A stretch of 64,000 bases of DNA, taken from Myrica gale. Its lineage: Eukaryota; Streptophyta; Magnoliopsida; Fagales; Myricaceae. Shown here piece after piece: positions 42,075-52,005 of the stretch. The notes beneath the pieces were generated by a model that had not been told where the DNA came from, made no database searches, and saw nothing but the letters and a program-made list of their open reading frames with translations. The position numbers and the translations under genes are program-made. The stretch covers positions 13,756,722 through 13,820,721 of the forward strand of contig OZ005616.1 of the NCBI GenBank assembly GCA_963930655.1. Direction: 5' to 3'. Positions within the stretch are counted from its first letter, which is position 1. Every line of letters begins with the position of its first letter.

Positions 42075-43324
42075 TGAACAAATTATTGGGTTAAATTTTT
42101 AACTTATCATTTGGTCTATGACACTTTCATTAATCAATTTACTTCATTTCTTAACCATTAAGGGTATCCATCTCTGAAACTAATTAATTTGGATGACTTT
42201 TAACTCATCTTGTGGTCTATAAGTCTTTCATTAATCAATTTGCTTAATTTCTTCATCATTGAAGTATCTAATAATTAAACAAGTTATTTGGGACGATTTT
42301 TATTTAACATTTGGTCTGTAACTATTCTATTAAACTACTTGCTTCAGTTCTTCATCATTACGATATCTAATTATTAAAAACAAAAATTTTGACGATTTTT
42401 AAATTAACCTTCGGTCTATACCTCTTCCATTAATCAATTTGCTTAATTTCTTCATCATGAAGGTAACTAATTCTTAAACAAATTTATTTGGAAGCTTTTT
42501 AACTTATCTTTTGGCCTATAACTCACTCATTAATCAATTTCTTTATTTTCTAGTTCATGTGCTTATCTAATTATTAAAAAAATTATTTCGGACGATTTTT
42601 AATTTATGTTTTGGTCTACAACACTTATATGAAGCTATTTGCTTTGTTTCTTCATCATTAATGTGTTTGATTACTAATGTATTTAATTTAAACGATTTTT
42701 AATTTGAATTTTGCTCTAAAGCTCTTCGATTAATATATTTGCTTCATTTCTTCAATATTAAGGAATCTAATTATTGAACAAATTAATTTGAATGACTTTT
42801 TACTCATCTCTTGGTCTACAACTCTTACATTAATCAACTTTCTTAATTTCTACACAATTGATGAATATAATGCTTGAACAAATTAATTCAGACGATTTTT
42901 AATTTGACACTTGGTCTATAACTATTCTATTAAACTATTTGCTTCAGTTTCTCCACATTAAGGTGTCTAATTATTATAAAAAATTAATTTGGACGATTTT
43001 TAAATTAACCCTCGGTCTATAACTCTTCCATCAATCAATTCGGTTAATTTCTTCGTCATTAAGGAATATAATTACTGAACAAATTGTTTTGTACGATTTT
43101 TAAGTCATCTTTTGGTGTATGAGTCTTTCATTAATCAATTTGCTTAATTTCTTCCTCATTGAAGTATCTAGTCACTAGTAAAATTAATTGGGACGATTTT
43201 TAATTTAACATTTGGTCTGTTACTCTTTTGATTAAACTAGTTGGTTCAGTTCTTCATCATTAAGGTATCTAATTATTAAACGTAAACATTTGGAAAACTT
43301 GTAATCGTTAATGTATCTAAATGT
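42075..43324 (+). repeat. HOR unit 35, 1250 bp
   Basis: Combines T at 42181 (offset 107, as units 32 and 34) with offset 764 C (as units 31 and 33) and lacks the offset 539 T: a recombinant of the two alternating types. Confidence 0.95.
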
Positions 43325-44574
43325 TGAACAAATTATTGGGTTAAATTTTTAACTTATCATTTGGTCTATGACACTTTCATTAATCAATTTACTTCATTTC
43401 TTAACCATTAAGGGTATCCATCTCTGAAACAAATTAATTTGGATGACTTTTAACTCATCTTGTGGTCTATAAGTCTTTCATTAATCAATTTGCTTAATTT
43501 CTTCATCATTGAAGTATCTAATAATTAAACAAGTTATTTGGGACGATTTTTATTTAACATTTGGTCTGTAACTATTCTATTAAACTACTTGCTTCAGTTC
43601 TTCATCATTACGATATCTAATTATTAAAAACAAAAATTTTGACGATTTTTAAATTAACCTTCGGTCTATACCTCTTCCATTAATCAATTTGCTTAATTTC
43701 TTCATCATGAAGGTAACTAATTCTTAAACAAATTTATTTGGAAGCTTTTTAACTTATCTTTTGGCCTATAACTCACTCATTAATCAATTTCTTTATTTTC
43801 TAGTTCATGTGCTTATCTAATTATTAAAAAAATTATTTCGGACGATTTTTAATTTATGTTTTGGTCTACAACACTTATATGAAGCTATTTGCTTTGTTTC
43901 TTCATCATTAATGTGTTTGATTACTAATGTATTTAATTTAAACGATTTTTAATTTGAATTTTGCTCTAAAGCTCTTCGATTAATATATTTGCTTCATTTC
44001 TTCAATATTAAGGAATCTAATTATTGAACAAATTAATTTGAATGACTTTTTACTCATCTCTTGGTCTACAACTCTTACATTAATCAACTTTCTTAATTTC
44101 TACACAATTGATGAATATAATGCTTGAACAAATTAATTCAGACGATTTTTAATTTGACACTTGGTCTATAACTATTCTATTAAACTATTTGCTTCAGTTT
44201 CTCCACATTAAGGTGTCTAATTATTATAAAAAATTAATTTGGACGATTTTTAAATTAACCCTCGGTCTATAACTCTTCCATCAATCAATTCGGTTAATTT
44301 CTTCGTCATTAAGGAATATAATTACTGAACAAATTGTTTTGTACGATTTTTAAGTCATCTTTTGGTGTATGAGTCTTTCATTAATCAATTTGCTTAATTT
44401 CTTCCTCATTGAAGTATCTAGTCACTAGTAAAATTAATTGGGACGATTTTTAATTTAACATTTGGTCTGTTACTCTTTTGATTAAACTAGTTGGTTCAGT
44501 TCTTCATCATTAAGGTATCTAATTATTAAACGTAAACATTTGGAAAACTTGTAATCGTTAATGTATCTAAATGT
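43325..44574 (+). repeat. HOR unit 36, 1250 bp
   Basis: Offset 764 C; otherwise standard haplotype B. Confidence 0.95.
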
Positions 44575-45824
44575 TGAACAAATTATTGGGTTAAATTTTT
44601 AACTTATCATTTGGTCTATGACACTTTCATTAATCAATTTACTTCATTTCTTAACCATTAAGGGTATCCATCTCTGAAACAAATTAATTTGGATGACTTT
44701 TAACTCATCTTGTGGTCTATAAGTCTTTCATTAATCAATTTGCTTAATTTCTTCATCATTGAAGTATCTAATAATTAAACAAGTTATTTGGGACGATTTT
44801 TATTTAACATTTGGTCTGTAACTATTCTATTAAACTACTTGCTTCAGTTCTTCATCATTACGATATCTAATTATTAAAAACAAAAATTTTGACGATTTTT
44901 AAATTAACCTTCGGTCTATACCTCTTCCATTAATCAATTTGCTTAATTTCTTCATCATGAAGGTAACTAATTCTTAAACAAATTTATTTGGAAGCTTTTT
45001 AACTTATCTTTTGGCCTATAACTCACTCATTAATCAATTTCTTTATTTTCTAGTTCATGTGCTTATCTAATTATTAAAAAAATTATTTCGGACGATTTTT
45101 AATTTATGTTTTGGTCTACAACACTTATATGAAGCTATTTGCTTTGTTTCTTCATCATTAATGTGTTTGATTACTAATGTATTTAATTTAAACGATTTTT
45201 AATTTGAATTTTGCTCTAAAGCTCTTCGATTAATATATTTGCTTCATTTCTTCAATATTAAGGAATCTAATTATTGAACAAATTAATTTGAATGACTTTT
45301 TACTCGTCTCTTGGTCTACAACTCTTACATTAATCAACTTTCTTAATTTCTACACAATTGATGAATATAATGCTTGAACAAATTAATTCAGACGATTTTT
45401 AATTTGACACTTGGTCTATAACTATTCTATTAAACTATTTGCTTCAGTTTCTCCACATTAAGGTGTCTAATTATTATAAAAAATTAATTTGGACGATTTT
45501 TAAATTAACCCTCGGTCTATAACTCTTCCATCAATCAATTCGGTTAATTTCTTCGTCATTAAGGAATATAATTACTGAACAAATTGTTTTGTACGATTTT
45601 TAAGTCATCTTTTGGTGTATGAGTCTTTCATTAATCAATTTGCTTAATTTCTTCCTCATTGAAGTATCTAGTCACTAGTAAAATTAATTGGGACGATTTT
45701 TAATTTAACATTTGGTCTGTTACTCTTTTGATTAAACTAGTTGGTTCAGTTCTTCATCATTAAGGTATCTAATTATTAAACGTAAACATTTGGAAAACTT
45801 GTAATCGTTAATGTATCTAAATGT
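44575..45824 (+). repeat. HOR unit 37, 1250 bp
   Basis: Offset 764 C plus G at 45306 (actcgtctc, offset 732), shared only with unit 39. Confidence 0.95.
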
Positions 45825-47074
45825 TGAACAAATTATTGGGTTAAATTTTTAACTTATCATTTGGTCTATGACACTTTCATTAATCAATTTACTTCATTTC
45901 TTAACCATTAAGGGTATCCATCTCTGAAACAAATTAATTTGGATGACTTTTAACTCATCTTGTGGTCTATAAGTCTTTCATTAATCAATTTGCTTAATTT
46001 CTTCATCATTGAAGTATCTAATAATTAAACAAGTTATTTGGGACGATTTTTATTTAACATTTGGTCTGTAACTATTCTATTAAACTACTTGCTTCAGTTC
46101 TTCATCATTACGATATCTAATTATTAAAAACAAAAATTTTGACGATTTTTAAATTAACCTTCGGTCTATACCTCTTCCATTAATCAATTTGCTTAATTTC
46201 TTCATCATGAAGGTAACTAATTCTTAAACAAATTTATTTGGAAGCTTTTTAACTTATCTTTTGGCCTATAACTCACTCATTAATCAATTTCTTTATTTTC
46301 TAGTTCATGTGCTTATCTAATTATTAAAAAAATTATTTCGGACGATTTTTAATTTATGTTTTGGTCTACAACACTTATATGAAGCTATTTGCTTTGTTTC
46401 TTCATCATTAATGTGTTTGATTACTAATGTATTTAATTTAAACGATTTTTAATTTGAATTTTGCTCTAAAGCTCTTCGATTAATATATTTGCTTCATTTC
46501 TTCAATATTAAGGAATCTAATTATTGAACAAATTAATTTGAATGACTTTTTACTCATCTCTTGGTCTACAACTCTTACATTAATCAATTTTCTTAATTTC
46601 TACACAATTGATGAATATAATGCTTGAACAAATTAATTCAGACGATTTTTAATTTGACACTTGGTCTATAACTATTCTATTAAACTATTTGCTTCAGTTT
46701 CTCCACATTAAGGTGTCTAATTATTATAAAAAATTAATTTGGACGATTTTTAAATTAACCCTCGGTCTATAACTCTTCCATCAATCAATTCGGTTAATTT
46801 CTTCGTCATTAAGGAATATAATTACTGAACAAATTGTTTTGTACGATTTTTAAGTCATCTTTTGGTGTATGAGTCTTTCATTAATCAATTTGCTTAATTT
46901 CTTCCTCATTGAAGTATCTAGTCACTAGTAAAATTAATTGGGACGATTTTTAATTTAACATTTGGTCTGTTACTCTTTTGATTAAACTAGTTGGTTCAGT
47001 TCTTCATCATTAAGGTATCTAATTATTAAACGTAAACATTTGGAAAACTTGTAATCGTTAATGTATCTAAATGT
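45825..47074 (+). repeat. HOR unit 38, 1250 bp
   Basis: Standard haplotype B without the offset 764 or 732 markers, lying between units 37 and 39 that have both. Confidence 0.95.
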
Positions 47075-48323
47075 TGAACAAATTATTGGGTTAAATTTTT
47101 AACTTATCATTTGGTCTATGACACTTTCATTAATCAATTTACTTCATTTCTTAACCATTAAGGGTATCCATCTCTGAAACAAATTAATTTGGATGACTTT
47201 TAACTCATCTTGTGGTCTATAAGTCTTTCATTAATCAATTTGCTTAATTTCTTCATCATTGAAGTATCTAATAATTAAACAAGTTATTTGGGACGATTTT
47301 TATTTAACATTTGGTCTGTAACTATTCTATTAAACTACTTGCTTCAGTTCTTCATCATTACGATATCTAATTATTAAAACAAAAATTTTGACGATTTTTA
47401 AATTAACCTTCGGTCTATACCTCTTCCATTAATCAATTTGCTTAATTTCTTCATCATGAAGGTAACTAATTCTTAAACAAATTTATTTGGAAGCTTTTTA
47501 ACTTATCTTTTGGCCTATAACTCACTCATTAATCAATTTCTTTATTTTCTAGTTCATGTGCTTATCTAATTATTAAAAAAATTATTTCGGACGATTTTTA
47601 ATTTATGTTTTGGTCTACAACACTTATATGAAGCTATTTGCTTTGTTTCTTCATCATTAATGTGTTTGATTACTAATGTATTTAATTTAAACGATTTTTA
47701 ATTTGAATTTTGCTCTAAAGCTCTTCGATTAATATATTTGCTTCATTTCTTCAATATTAAGGAATCTAATTATTGAACAAATTAATTTGAATGACTTTTT
47801 ACTCGTCTCTTGGTCTACAACTCTTACATTAATCAACTTTCTTAATTTCTACACAATTGATGAATATAATGCTTGAACAAATTAATTCAGACGATTTTTA
47901 ATTTGACACTTGGTCTATAACTATTCTATTAAACTATTTGCTTCAGTTTCTCCACATTAAGGTGTCTAATTATTATAAAAAATTAATTTGGACGATTTTT
48001 AAATTAACCCTCGGTCTATAACTCTTCCATCAATCAATTCGGTTAATTTCTTCGTCATTAAGGAATATAATTACTGAACAAATTGTTTTGTACGATTTTT
48101 AAGTCATCTTTTGGTGTATGAGTCTTTCATTAATCAATTTGCTTAATTTCTTCCTCATTGAAGTATCTAGTCACTAGTAAAATTAATTGGGACGATTTTT
48201 AATTTAACATTTGGTCTGTTACTCTTTTGATTAAACTAGTTGGTTCAGTTCTTCATCATTAAGGTATCTAATTATTAAACGTAAACATTTGGAAAACTTG
48301 TAATCGTTAATGTATCTAAATGT
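47075..48323 (+). repeat. HOR unit 39, 1249 bp
   Basis: Same markers as unit 37 (G at 47805, offset 764 C). One A is lost at the M3/M4 join (attaaaacaaaaat near 47373-47386), which explains the length. Confidence 0.95.
47371..47390. other. Single-A deletion at the M3/M4 join, unit 39
   Basis: Reads attaaaacaaaaat where other units read attaaaaacaaaaat. This is the only length change in domain 5. A homopolymer change of this kind could be real slippage or a sequencing error. Confidence 0.85.
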
Positions 48324-49539
48324 TGAACAAATTATTGGGTTAAATTTTTAACTTATCATTTGGTCTATGACACTTTCATTAATCAATTTACTTCATTTCT
48401 TAACCATTAAGGGTATCCATCTCTGAAACAAATTAATTTGGATGACTTTTAACTCATCTTGTGGTCTATAAGTCTTTCATTAATCAATTTGCTTAATTTC
48501 TTCATCATTGAAGTATCTAATAATTAAACAAGTTATTTGGGACGATTTTTATTTAACATTTGGTCTGTAACTATTCTATTAAACTACTTGCTTCAGTTCT
48601 TCATCATTACGATATCTAATTATTAAAAACAAAAATTTTGACGATTTTTAAATTAACCTTCGGTCTATACCTCTTCCATTAATCAATTTGCTTAATTTCT
48701 TCATCATGAAGGTAACTAATTCTTAAACAAATTTATTTGGAAGCTTTTTAACTTATCTTTTGGCCTATAACTCACTCATTAATCAATTTCTTTATTTTCT
48801 AGTTCATGTGCTTATCTAATTATTAAAAAAATTATTTCGGACGATTTTTAATTTATGTTTTGGTCTACAACACTAATGTGTTTGATTACTAATGTATTTA
48901 ATTTAAACGATTTTTAATTTGAATTTTGCTCTAAAGCTCTTCGATTAATATATTTGCTTCATTTCTTCAATATTAAGGAATCTAATTATTGAACAAATTA
49001 ATTTGAATGACTTTTTACTCATCTCTTGGTCTACAACTCTTACATTAATCAATTTTCTTAATTTCTACACAATTGATGAATATAATGCTTGAACAAATTA
49101 ATTCAGACGATTTTTAATTTGACACTTGGTCTATAACTATTCTATTAAAGTATTTGCTTCAGTTTCTCCACATTAAGGTGTCTAATTATTATAAAAAATT
49201 AATTTGGACGATTTTTAAATTAACCCTCGGTCTATAACTCTTCCATCAATCAATTCGGTTAATTTCTTCGTCATTAAGGAATATAATTACTGAACAAATT
49301 GTTTTGTACGATTTTTAAGTCATCTTTTGGTGTATGAGTCTTTCATTAATCAATTTGCTTAATTTCTTCCTCATTGAAGTATCTAGTCACTAGTAAAATT
49401 AATTGGGACGATTTTTAATTTAACATTTGGTCTGTTACTCTTTTGATTAAACTAGTTGGTTCAGTTCTTCATCATTAAGGTATCTAATTATTAAACGTAA
49501 ACATTTGGAAAACTTGTAATCGTTAATGTATCTAAATGT
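48324..49539 (+). repeat. HOR unit 40, 1216 bp
   Basis: 34-bp deletion in M6 (junction at 48874) and the first G at offset 861 of M9 (49150). M13 has ggaaaac. Confidence 0.95.
48865..48885. other. 34-bp deletion junction in M6, unit 40
   Basis: ctacaacac is followed directly by taatgtg, whereas full units have 34 more bases, from ttatatgaagc to cttcatcat. A single shared T at the join leaves the exact breakpoint ambiguous by one base. Confidence 0.93.
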
Positions 49540-50755
49540 TGAACAAATTATTGGGTTAAATTTTTAACTTATCATTTGGTCTATGACACTTTCATTAATC
49601 AATTTACTTCATTTCTTAACCATTAAGGGTATCCATCTCTGAAACAAATTAATTTGGATGACTTTTAACTCATCTTGTGGTCTATAAGTCTTTCATTAAT
49701 CAATTTGCTTAATTTCTTCATCATTGAAGTATCTAATAATTAAACAAGTTATTTGGGACGATTTTTATTTAACATTTGGTCTGTAACTATTCTATTAAAC
49801 TACTTGCTTCAGTTCTTCATCATTACGATATCTAATTATTAAAAACAAAAATTTTGACGATTTTTAAATTAACCTTCGGTCTATACCTCTTCCATTAATC
49901 AATTTGCTTAATTTCTTCATCATGAAGGTAACTAATTCTTAAACAAATTTATTTGGAAGCTTTTTAACTTATCTTTTGGCCTATAACTCACTCATTAATC
50001 AATTTCTTTATTTTCTAGTTCATGTGCTTATCTAATTATTAAAAAAATTATTTCGGACGATTTTTAATTTATGTTTTGGTCTACAACACTAATGTGTTTG
50101 ATTACTAATGTATTTAATTTAAACGATTTTTAATTTGAATTTTGCTCTAAAGCTCTTCGATTAATATATTTGCTTCATTTCTTCAATATTAAGGAATCTA
50201 ATTATTGAACAAATTAATTTGAATGACTTTTTACTCATCTCTTGGTCTACAACTCTTACATTAATCAATTTTCTTAATTTCTACACAATTGATGAATATA
50301 ATGCTTGAACAAATTAATTCAGACGATTTTTAATTTGACACTTGGTCTATAACTATTCTATTAAAGTATTTGCTTCAGTTTCTCCACATTAAGGTGTCTA
50401 ATTATTATAAAAAATTAATTTGGACGATTTTTAAATTAACCCTCGGTCTATAACTCTTCCATCAATCAATTCGGTTAATTTCTTCGTCATTAAGGAATAT
50501 AATTACTGAACAAATTGTTTTGTACGATTTTTAAGTCATCTTTTGGTGTATGAGTCTTTCATTAATCAATTTGCTTAATTTCTTCCTCATTGAAGTATCT
50601 AGTCACTAGTAAAATTAATTGGGACGATTTTTAATTTAACATTTGGTCTGTTACTCTTTTGATTAAACTAGTTGGTTCAGTTCTTCATCATTAAGGTATC
50701 TAATTATTAAACGTAAACATTTGGAAGACTTGTAATCGTTAATGTATCTAAATGT
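49540..50755 (+). repeat. HOR unit 41, 1216 bp
   Basis: Same 34-bp deletion (junction at 50090). M13 has ggaagac (G at 50727), unlike unit 40. Confidence 0.95.
50081..50101. other. 34-bp deletion junction in M6, unit 41
   Basis: Identical join to that in unit 40, 1216 bp downstream, so units 40 and 41 are copies of one deleted unit. Confidence 0.93.
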
Positions 50756-50855
50756 TGAACAAATTATTGGGTTAAATTTTTAACTTATCATTTGGTCTAT
50801 GACACTTTCATTAATCAATTTACTTCATTTCTTAACCATTAAGGGTATCCATCTC
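50756..50855 (+). repeat. Reference monomer M1 (type a-like), HOR unit 42
   Basis: This 100-bp monomer opens the HOR unit. It resembles type a (aacttatc..ttgg, then cattaatcaattt) but lacks the acgattttt box, having taaattttt instead. It lies next to another type-a monomer, M2, so it sits outside the regular a-b-c order and may be a leftover or extra monomer. A/T variation at offset 97 (ccaactc or ccatctc) marks subfamilies. Confidence 0.9.
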
Positions 50856-50956
50856 TGAAACAAATTAATTTGGATGACTTTTAACTCATCTTGTGGTCTA
50901 TAAGTCTTTCATTAATCAATTTGCTTAATTTCTTCATCATTGAAGTATCTAATAAT
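50856..50956 (+). repeat. Reference monomer M2 (type a), HOR unit 42
   Basis: A 101-bp monomer of type a: atgacttttaactcatct, then ctttcattaatcaattt and cattgaagtatct near its end. Its closest relative in the unit is M11, nine monomers later, with which it shares the cattgaagtatct ending. It holds the variable sites at offsets 107, 148 and 151 used to trace unit duplications. Confidence 0.9.
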
Positions 50957-51055
50957 TAAACAAGTTATTTGGGACGATTTTTATTTAACATTTGGTCTGT
51001 AACTATTCTATTAAACTACTTGCTTCAGTTCTTCATCATTACGATATCTAATTAT
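50957..51055 (+). repeat. Reference monomer M3 (type b), HOR unit 42
   Basis: A 99-bp monomer of type b: gggacgatttttatttaac, then the diagnostic attaaactacttgcttcag in place of the attaatcaatttgctt of types a and c. Closest relatives are M9 and M12. Offset 237 (catttgg or catctgg) marks units 9-21. Confidence 0.9.
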
Positions 51056-51155
51056 TAAAAACAAAAATTTTGACGATTTTTAAATTAACCTTCGGTCTAT
51101 ACCTCTTCCATTAATCAATTTGCTTAATTTCTTCATCATGAAGGTAACTAATTCT
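51056..51155 (+). repeat. Reference monomer M4 (type c), HOR unit 42
   Basis: A 100-bp monomer of type c: acgatttttaaattaacc, ttcggtctat, then ctcttccattaatcaattt. Its closest relative is M10 (same aaattaacc and ctcttccat). Its start has a run of A with acaaaaattttgacg. Confidence 0.9.
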
Positions 51156-51255
51156 TAAACAAATTTATTTGGAAGCTTTTTAACTTATCTTTTGGCCTAT
51201 AACTCACTCATTAATCAATTTCTTTATTTTCTAGTTCATGTGCTTATCTAATTAT
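51156..51255 (+). repeat. Reference monomer M5 (type a), HOR unit 42
   Basis: A 100-bp monomer of type a: ttaacttatcttttgg and actcattaatcaattt. The conserved box is altered to gaagcttttt, creating the single HindIII site per HOR unit. Its second half (tattttctagttcatgtgc) is the most diverged of the type-a set. The base after catgtgc is A in units 2-6 and T elsewhere. Confidence 0.9.
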
Positions 51256-51355
51256 TAAAAAAATTATTTCGGACGATTTTTAATTTATGTTTTGGTCTAC
51301 AACACTTATATGAAGCTATTTGCTTTGTTTCTTCATCATTAATGTGTTTGATTAC
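51256..51355 (+). repeat. Reference monomer M6 (type b), HOR unit 42
   Basis: A 100-bp monomer of type b: ggacgatttttaattta, then atgaagctatttgctttg, which aligns with attaaactatttgcttcag of M9. Variable at offsets 517, 539 and 586. Units 40 and 41 lack 34 bp of it. Confidence 0.88.
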
Positions 51356-51455
51356 TAATGTATTTAATTTAAACGATTTTTAATTTGAATTTTGCTCTAA
51401 AGCTCTTCGATTAATATATTTGCTTCATTTCTTCAATATTAAGGAATCTAATTAT
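51356..51455 (+). repeat. Reference monomer M7 (type c), HOR unit 42
   Basis: A 100-bp monomer of type c: aaacgatttttaatttg, ctctaaagctcttcgatta, then tttgcttcatttcttca. It is the least GC-rich monomer counted (20 of 100). Present in full in units 7-52 but truncated in units 1-6. Confidence 0.88.
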
Positions 51456-51555
51456 TGAACAAATTAATTTGAATGACTTTTTACTCATCTCTTGGTCTAC
51501 AACTCTTACATTAATCAATTTTCTTAATTTCTACACAATTGATGAATATAATGCT
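51456..51555 (+). repeat. Reference monomer M8 (type a), HOR unit 42
   Basis: A 100-bp monomer of type a: gaatgactttttactcatct, then acattaatcaattt. It starts with tgaac followed by the palindrome aaattaattt. The site at offset 789 (tgatga or tgatca) separates subfamilies and makes a BclI site in the latter. Also variable at offsets 732 and 764. Confidence 0.9.
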
Positions 51556-51655
51556 TGAACAAATTAATTCAGACGATTTTTAATTTGACACTTGGTCTAT
51601 AACTATTCTATTAAAGTATTTGCTTCAGTTTCTCCACATTAAGGTGTCTAATTAT
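51556..51655 (+). repeat. Reference monomer M9 (type b), HOR unit 42
   Basis: A 100-bp monomer of type b: agacgatttttaatttgac, ctattctattaaa and tttgcttcag. Here it has the G at offset 861 typical of units 40 onward. Offset 889 is C in units 1-6, A in units 7, 21, 24 and 26-29, and G in the rest. Confidence 0.9.
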
Positions 51656-51756
51656 TATAAAAAATTAATTTGGACGATTTTTAAATTAACCCTCGGTCTA
51701 TAACTCTTCCATCAATCAATTCGGTTAATTTCTTCGTCATTAAGGAATATAATTAC
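51656..51756 (+). repeat. Reference monomer M10 (type c), HOR unit 42
   Basis: A 101-bp monomer of type c: ggacgatttttaaattaacc, ctcggtctataactcttcc. Closest to M4. It carries the ttcggttaattt / ttcggtaattt length variant behind the 1249-bp units, and the haplotype sites at offsets 942, 988 and 994. Confidence 0.9.
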
Positions 51757-51856
51757 TGAACAAATTGTTTTGTACGATTTTTAAGTCATCTTTTGGTGTA
51801 TGAGTCTTTCATTAATCAATTTGCTTAATTTCTTCCTCATTGAAGTATCTAGTCAC
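51757..51856 (+). repeat. Reference monomer M11 (type a), HOR unit 42
   Basis: A 100-bp monomer of type a: tacgatttttaagtcatct, ttggtgtatgagtctttc, cattgaagtatct. Closest to M2. Unlike the other type-a monomers it retains the acgattttt box. Offset 1018 is G (ttggacg) in units 1-7 and 13, T elsewhere. Confidence 0.9.
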
Positions 51857-51957
51857 TAGTAAAATTAATTGGGACGATTTTTAATTTAACATTTGGTCTG
51901 TTACTCTTTTGATTAAACTAGTTGGTTCAGTTCTTCATCATTAAGGTATCTAATTAT
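51857..51957 (+). repeat. Reference monomer M12 (type b), HOR unit 42
   Basis: A 101-bp monomer of type b: gggacgatttttaatttaac, ttggtctgttactctttt, gattaaactagttggttcag. Closest to M3. It contains ACTAGT twice in units with the tagt start. Variable at offsets 1103 and 1134. Confidence 0.9.
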
Positions 51958-52005
51958 TAAACGTAAACATTTGGAAAACTTGTAATCGTTAATGTATCTA
52001 AATGT
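51958..52005 (+). repeat. Reference monomer M13, 48-bp remnant (type c position)
   Basis: Only 48 bp. The first ~22 bases (taaacgtaaacatttgg..) align with the start of a monomer and the last ~25 (gttaatgtatctaa..) with a monomer's end, so about 52 bp of the middle is missing. By position it is the c member of the fourth a-b-c trimer. It is present in every unit, so the loss predates spread of the HOR. Offset 1222 (ggaagac or ggaaaac) traces duplications in units 40-51. Confidence 0.85.

Larger units (their letters stand above)
35825..48323. repeat. Array domain 5: HOR units 30-39 with dimer-scale alternation
   Basis: All units are haplotype B. Marker offset 539 T (gtttttgtct, M6) is in units 30, 32 and 34; marker offset 764 C (caacttt, M8) is in units 31, 33, 35, 36, 37 and 39; offset 107 T (gaaactaat, M2) is in 32, 34 and 35; offset 732 G (actcgtc, M8) is in 37 and 39. 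The alternation implies copying of two-unit (2.5-kb) blocks. Unit 39 is 1249 bp through loss of one A in a short A run. Confidence 0.93.
50756..52005 (+). repeat. HOR unit 42, 1250 bp (reference unit)
   Basis: Full-length unit used here for the monomer map. M13 has ggaaaac, shared in this domain only with units 40 and 48. Confidence 0.95.
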
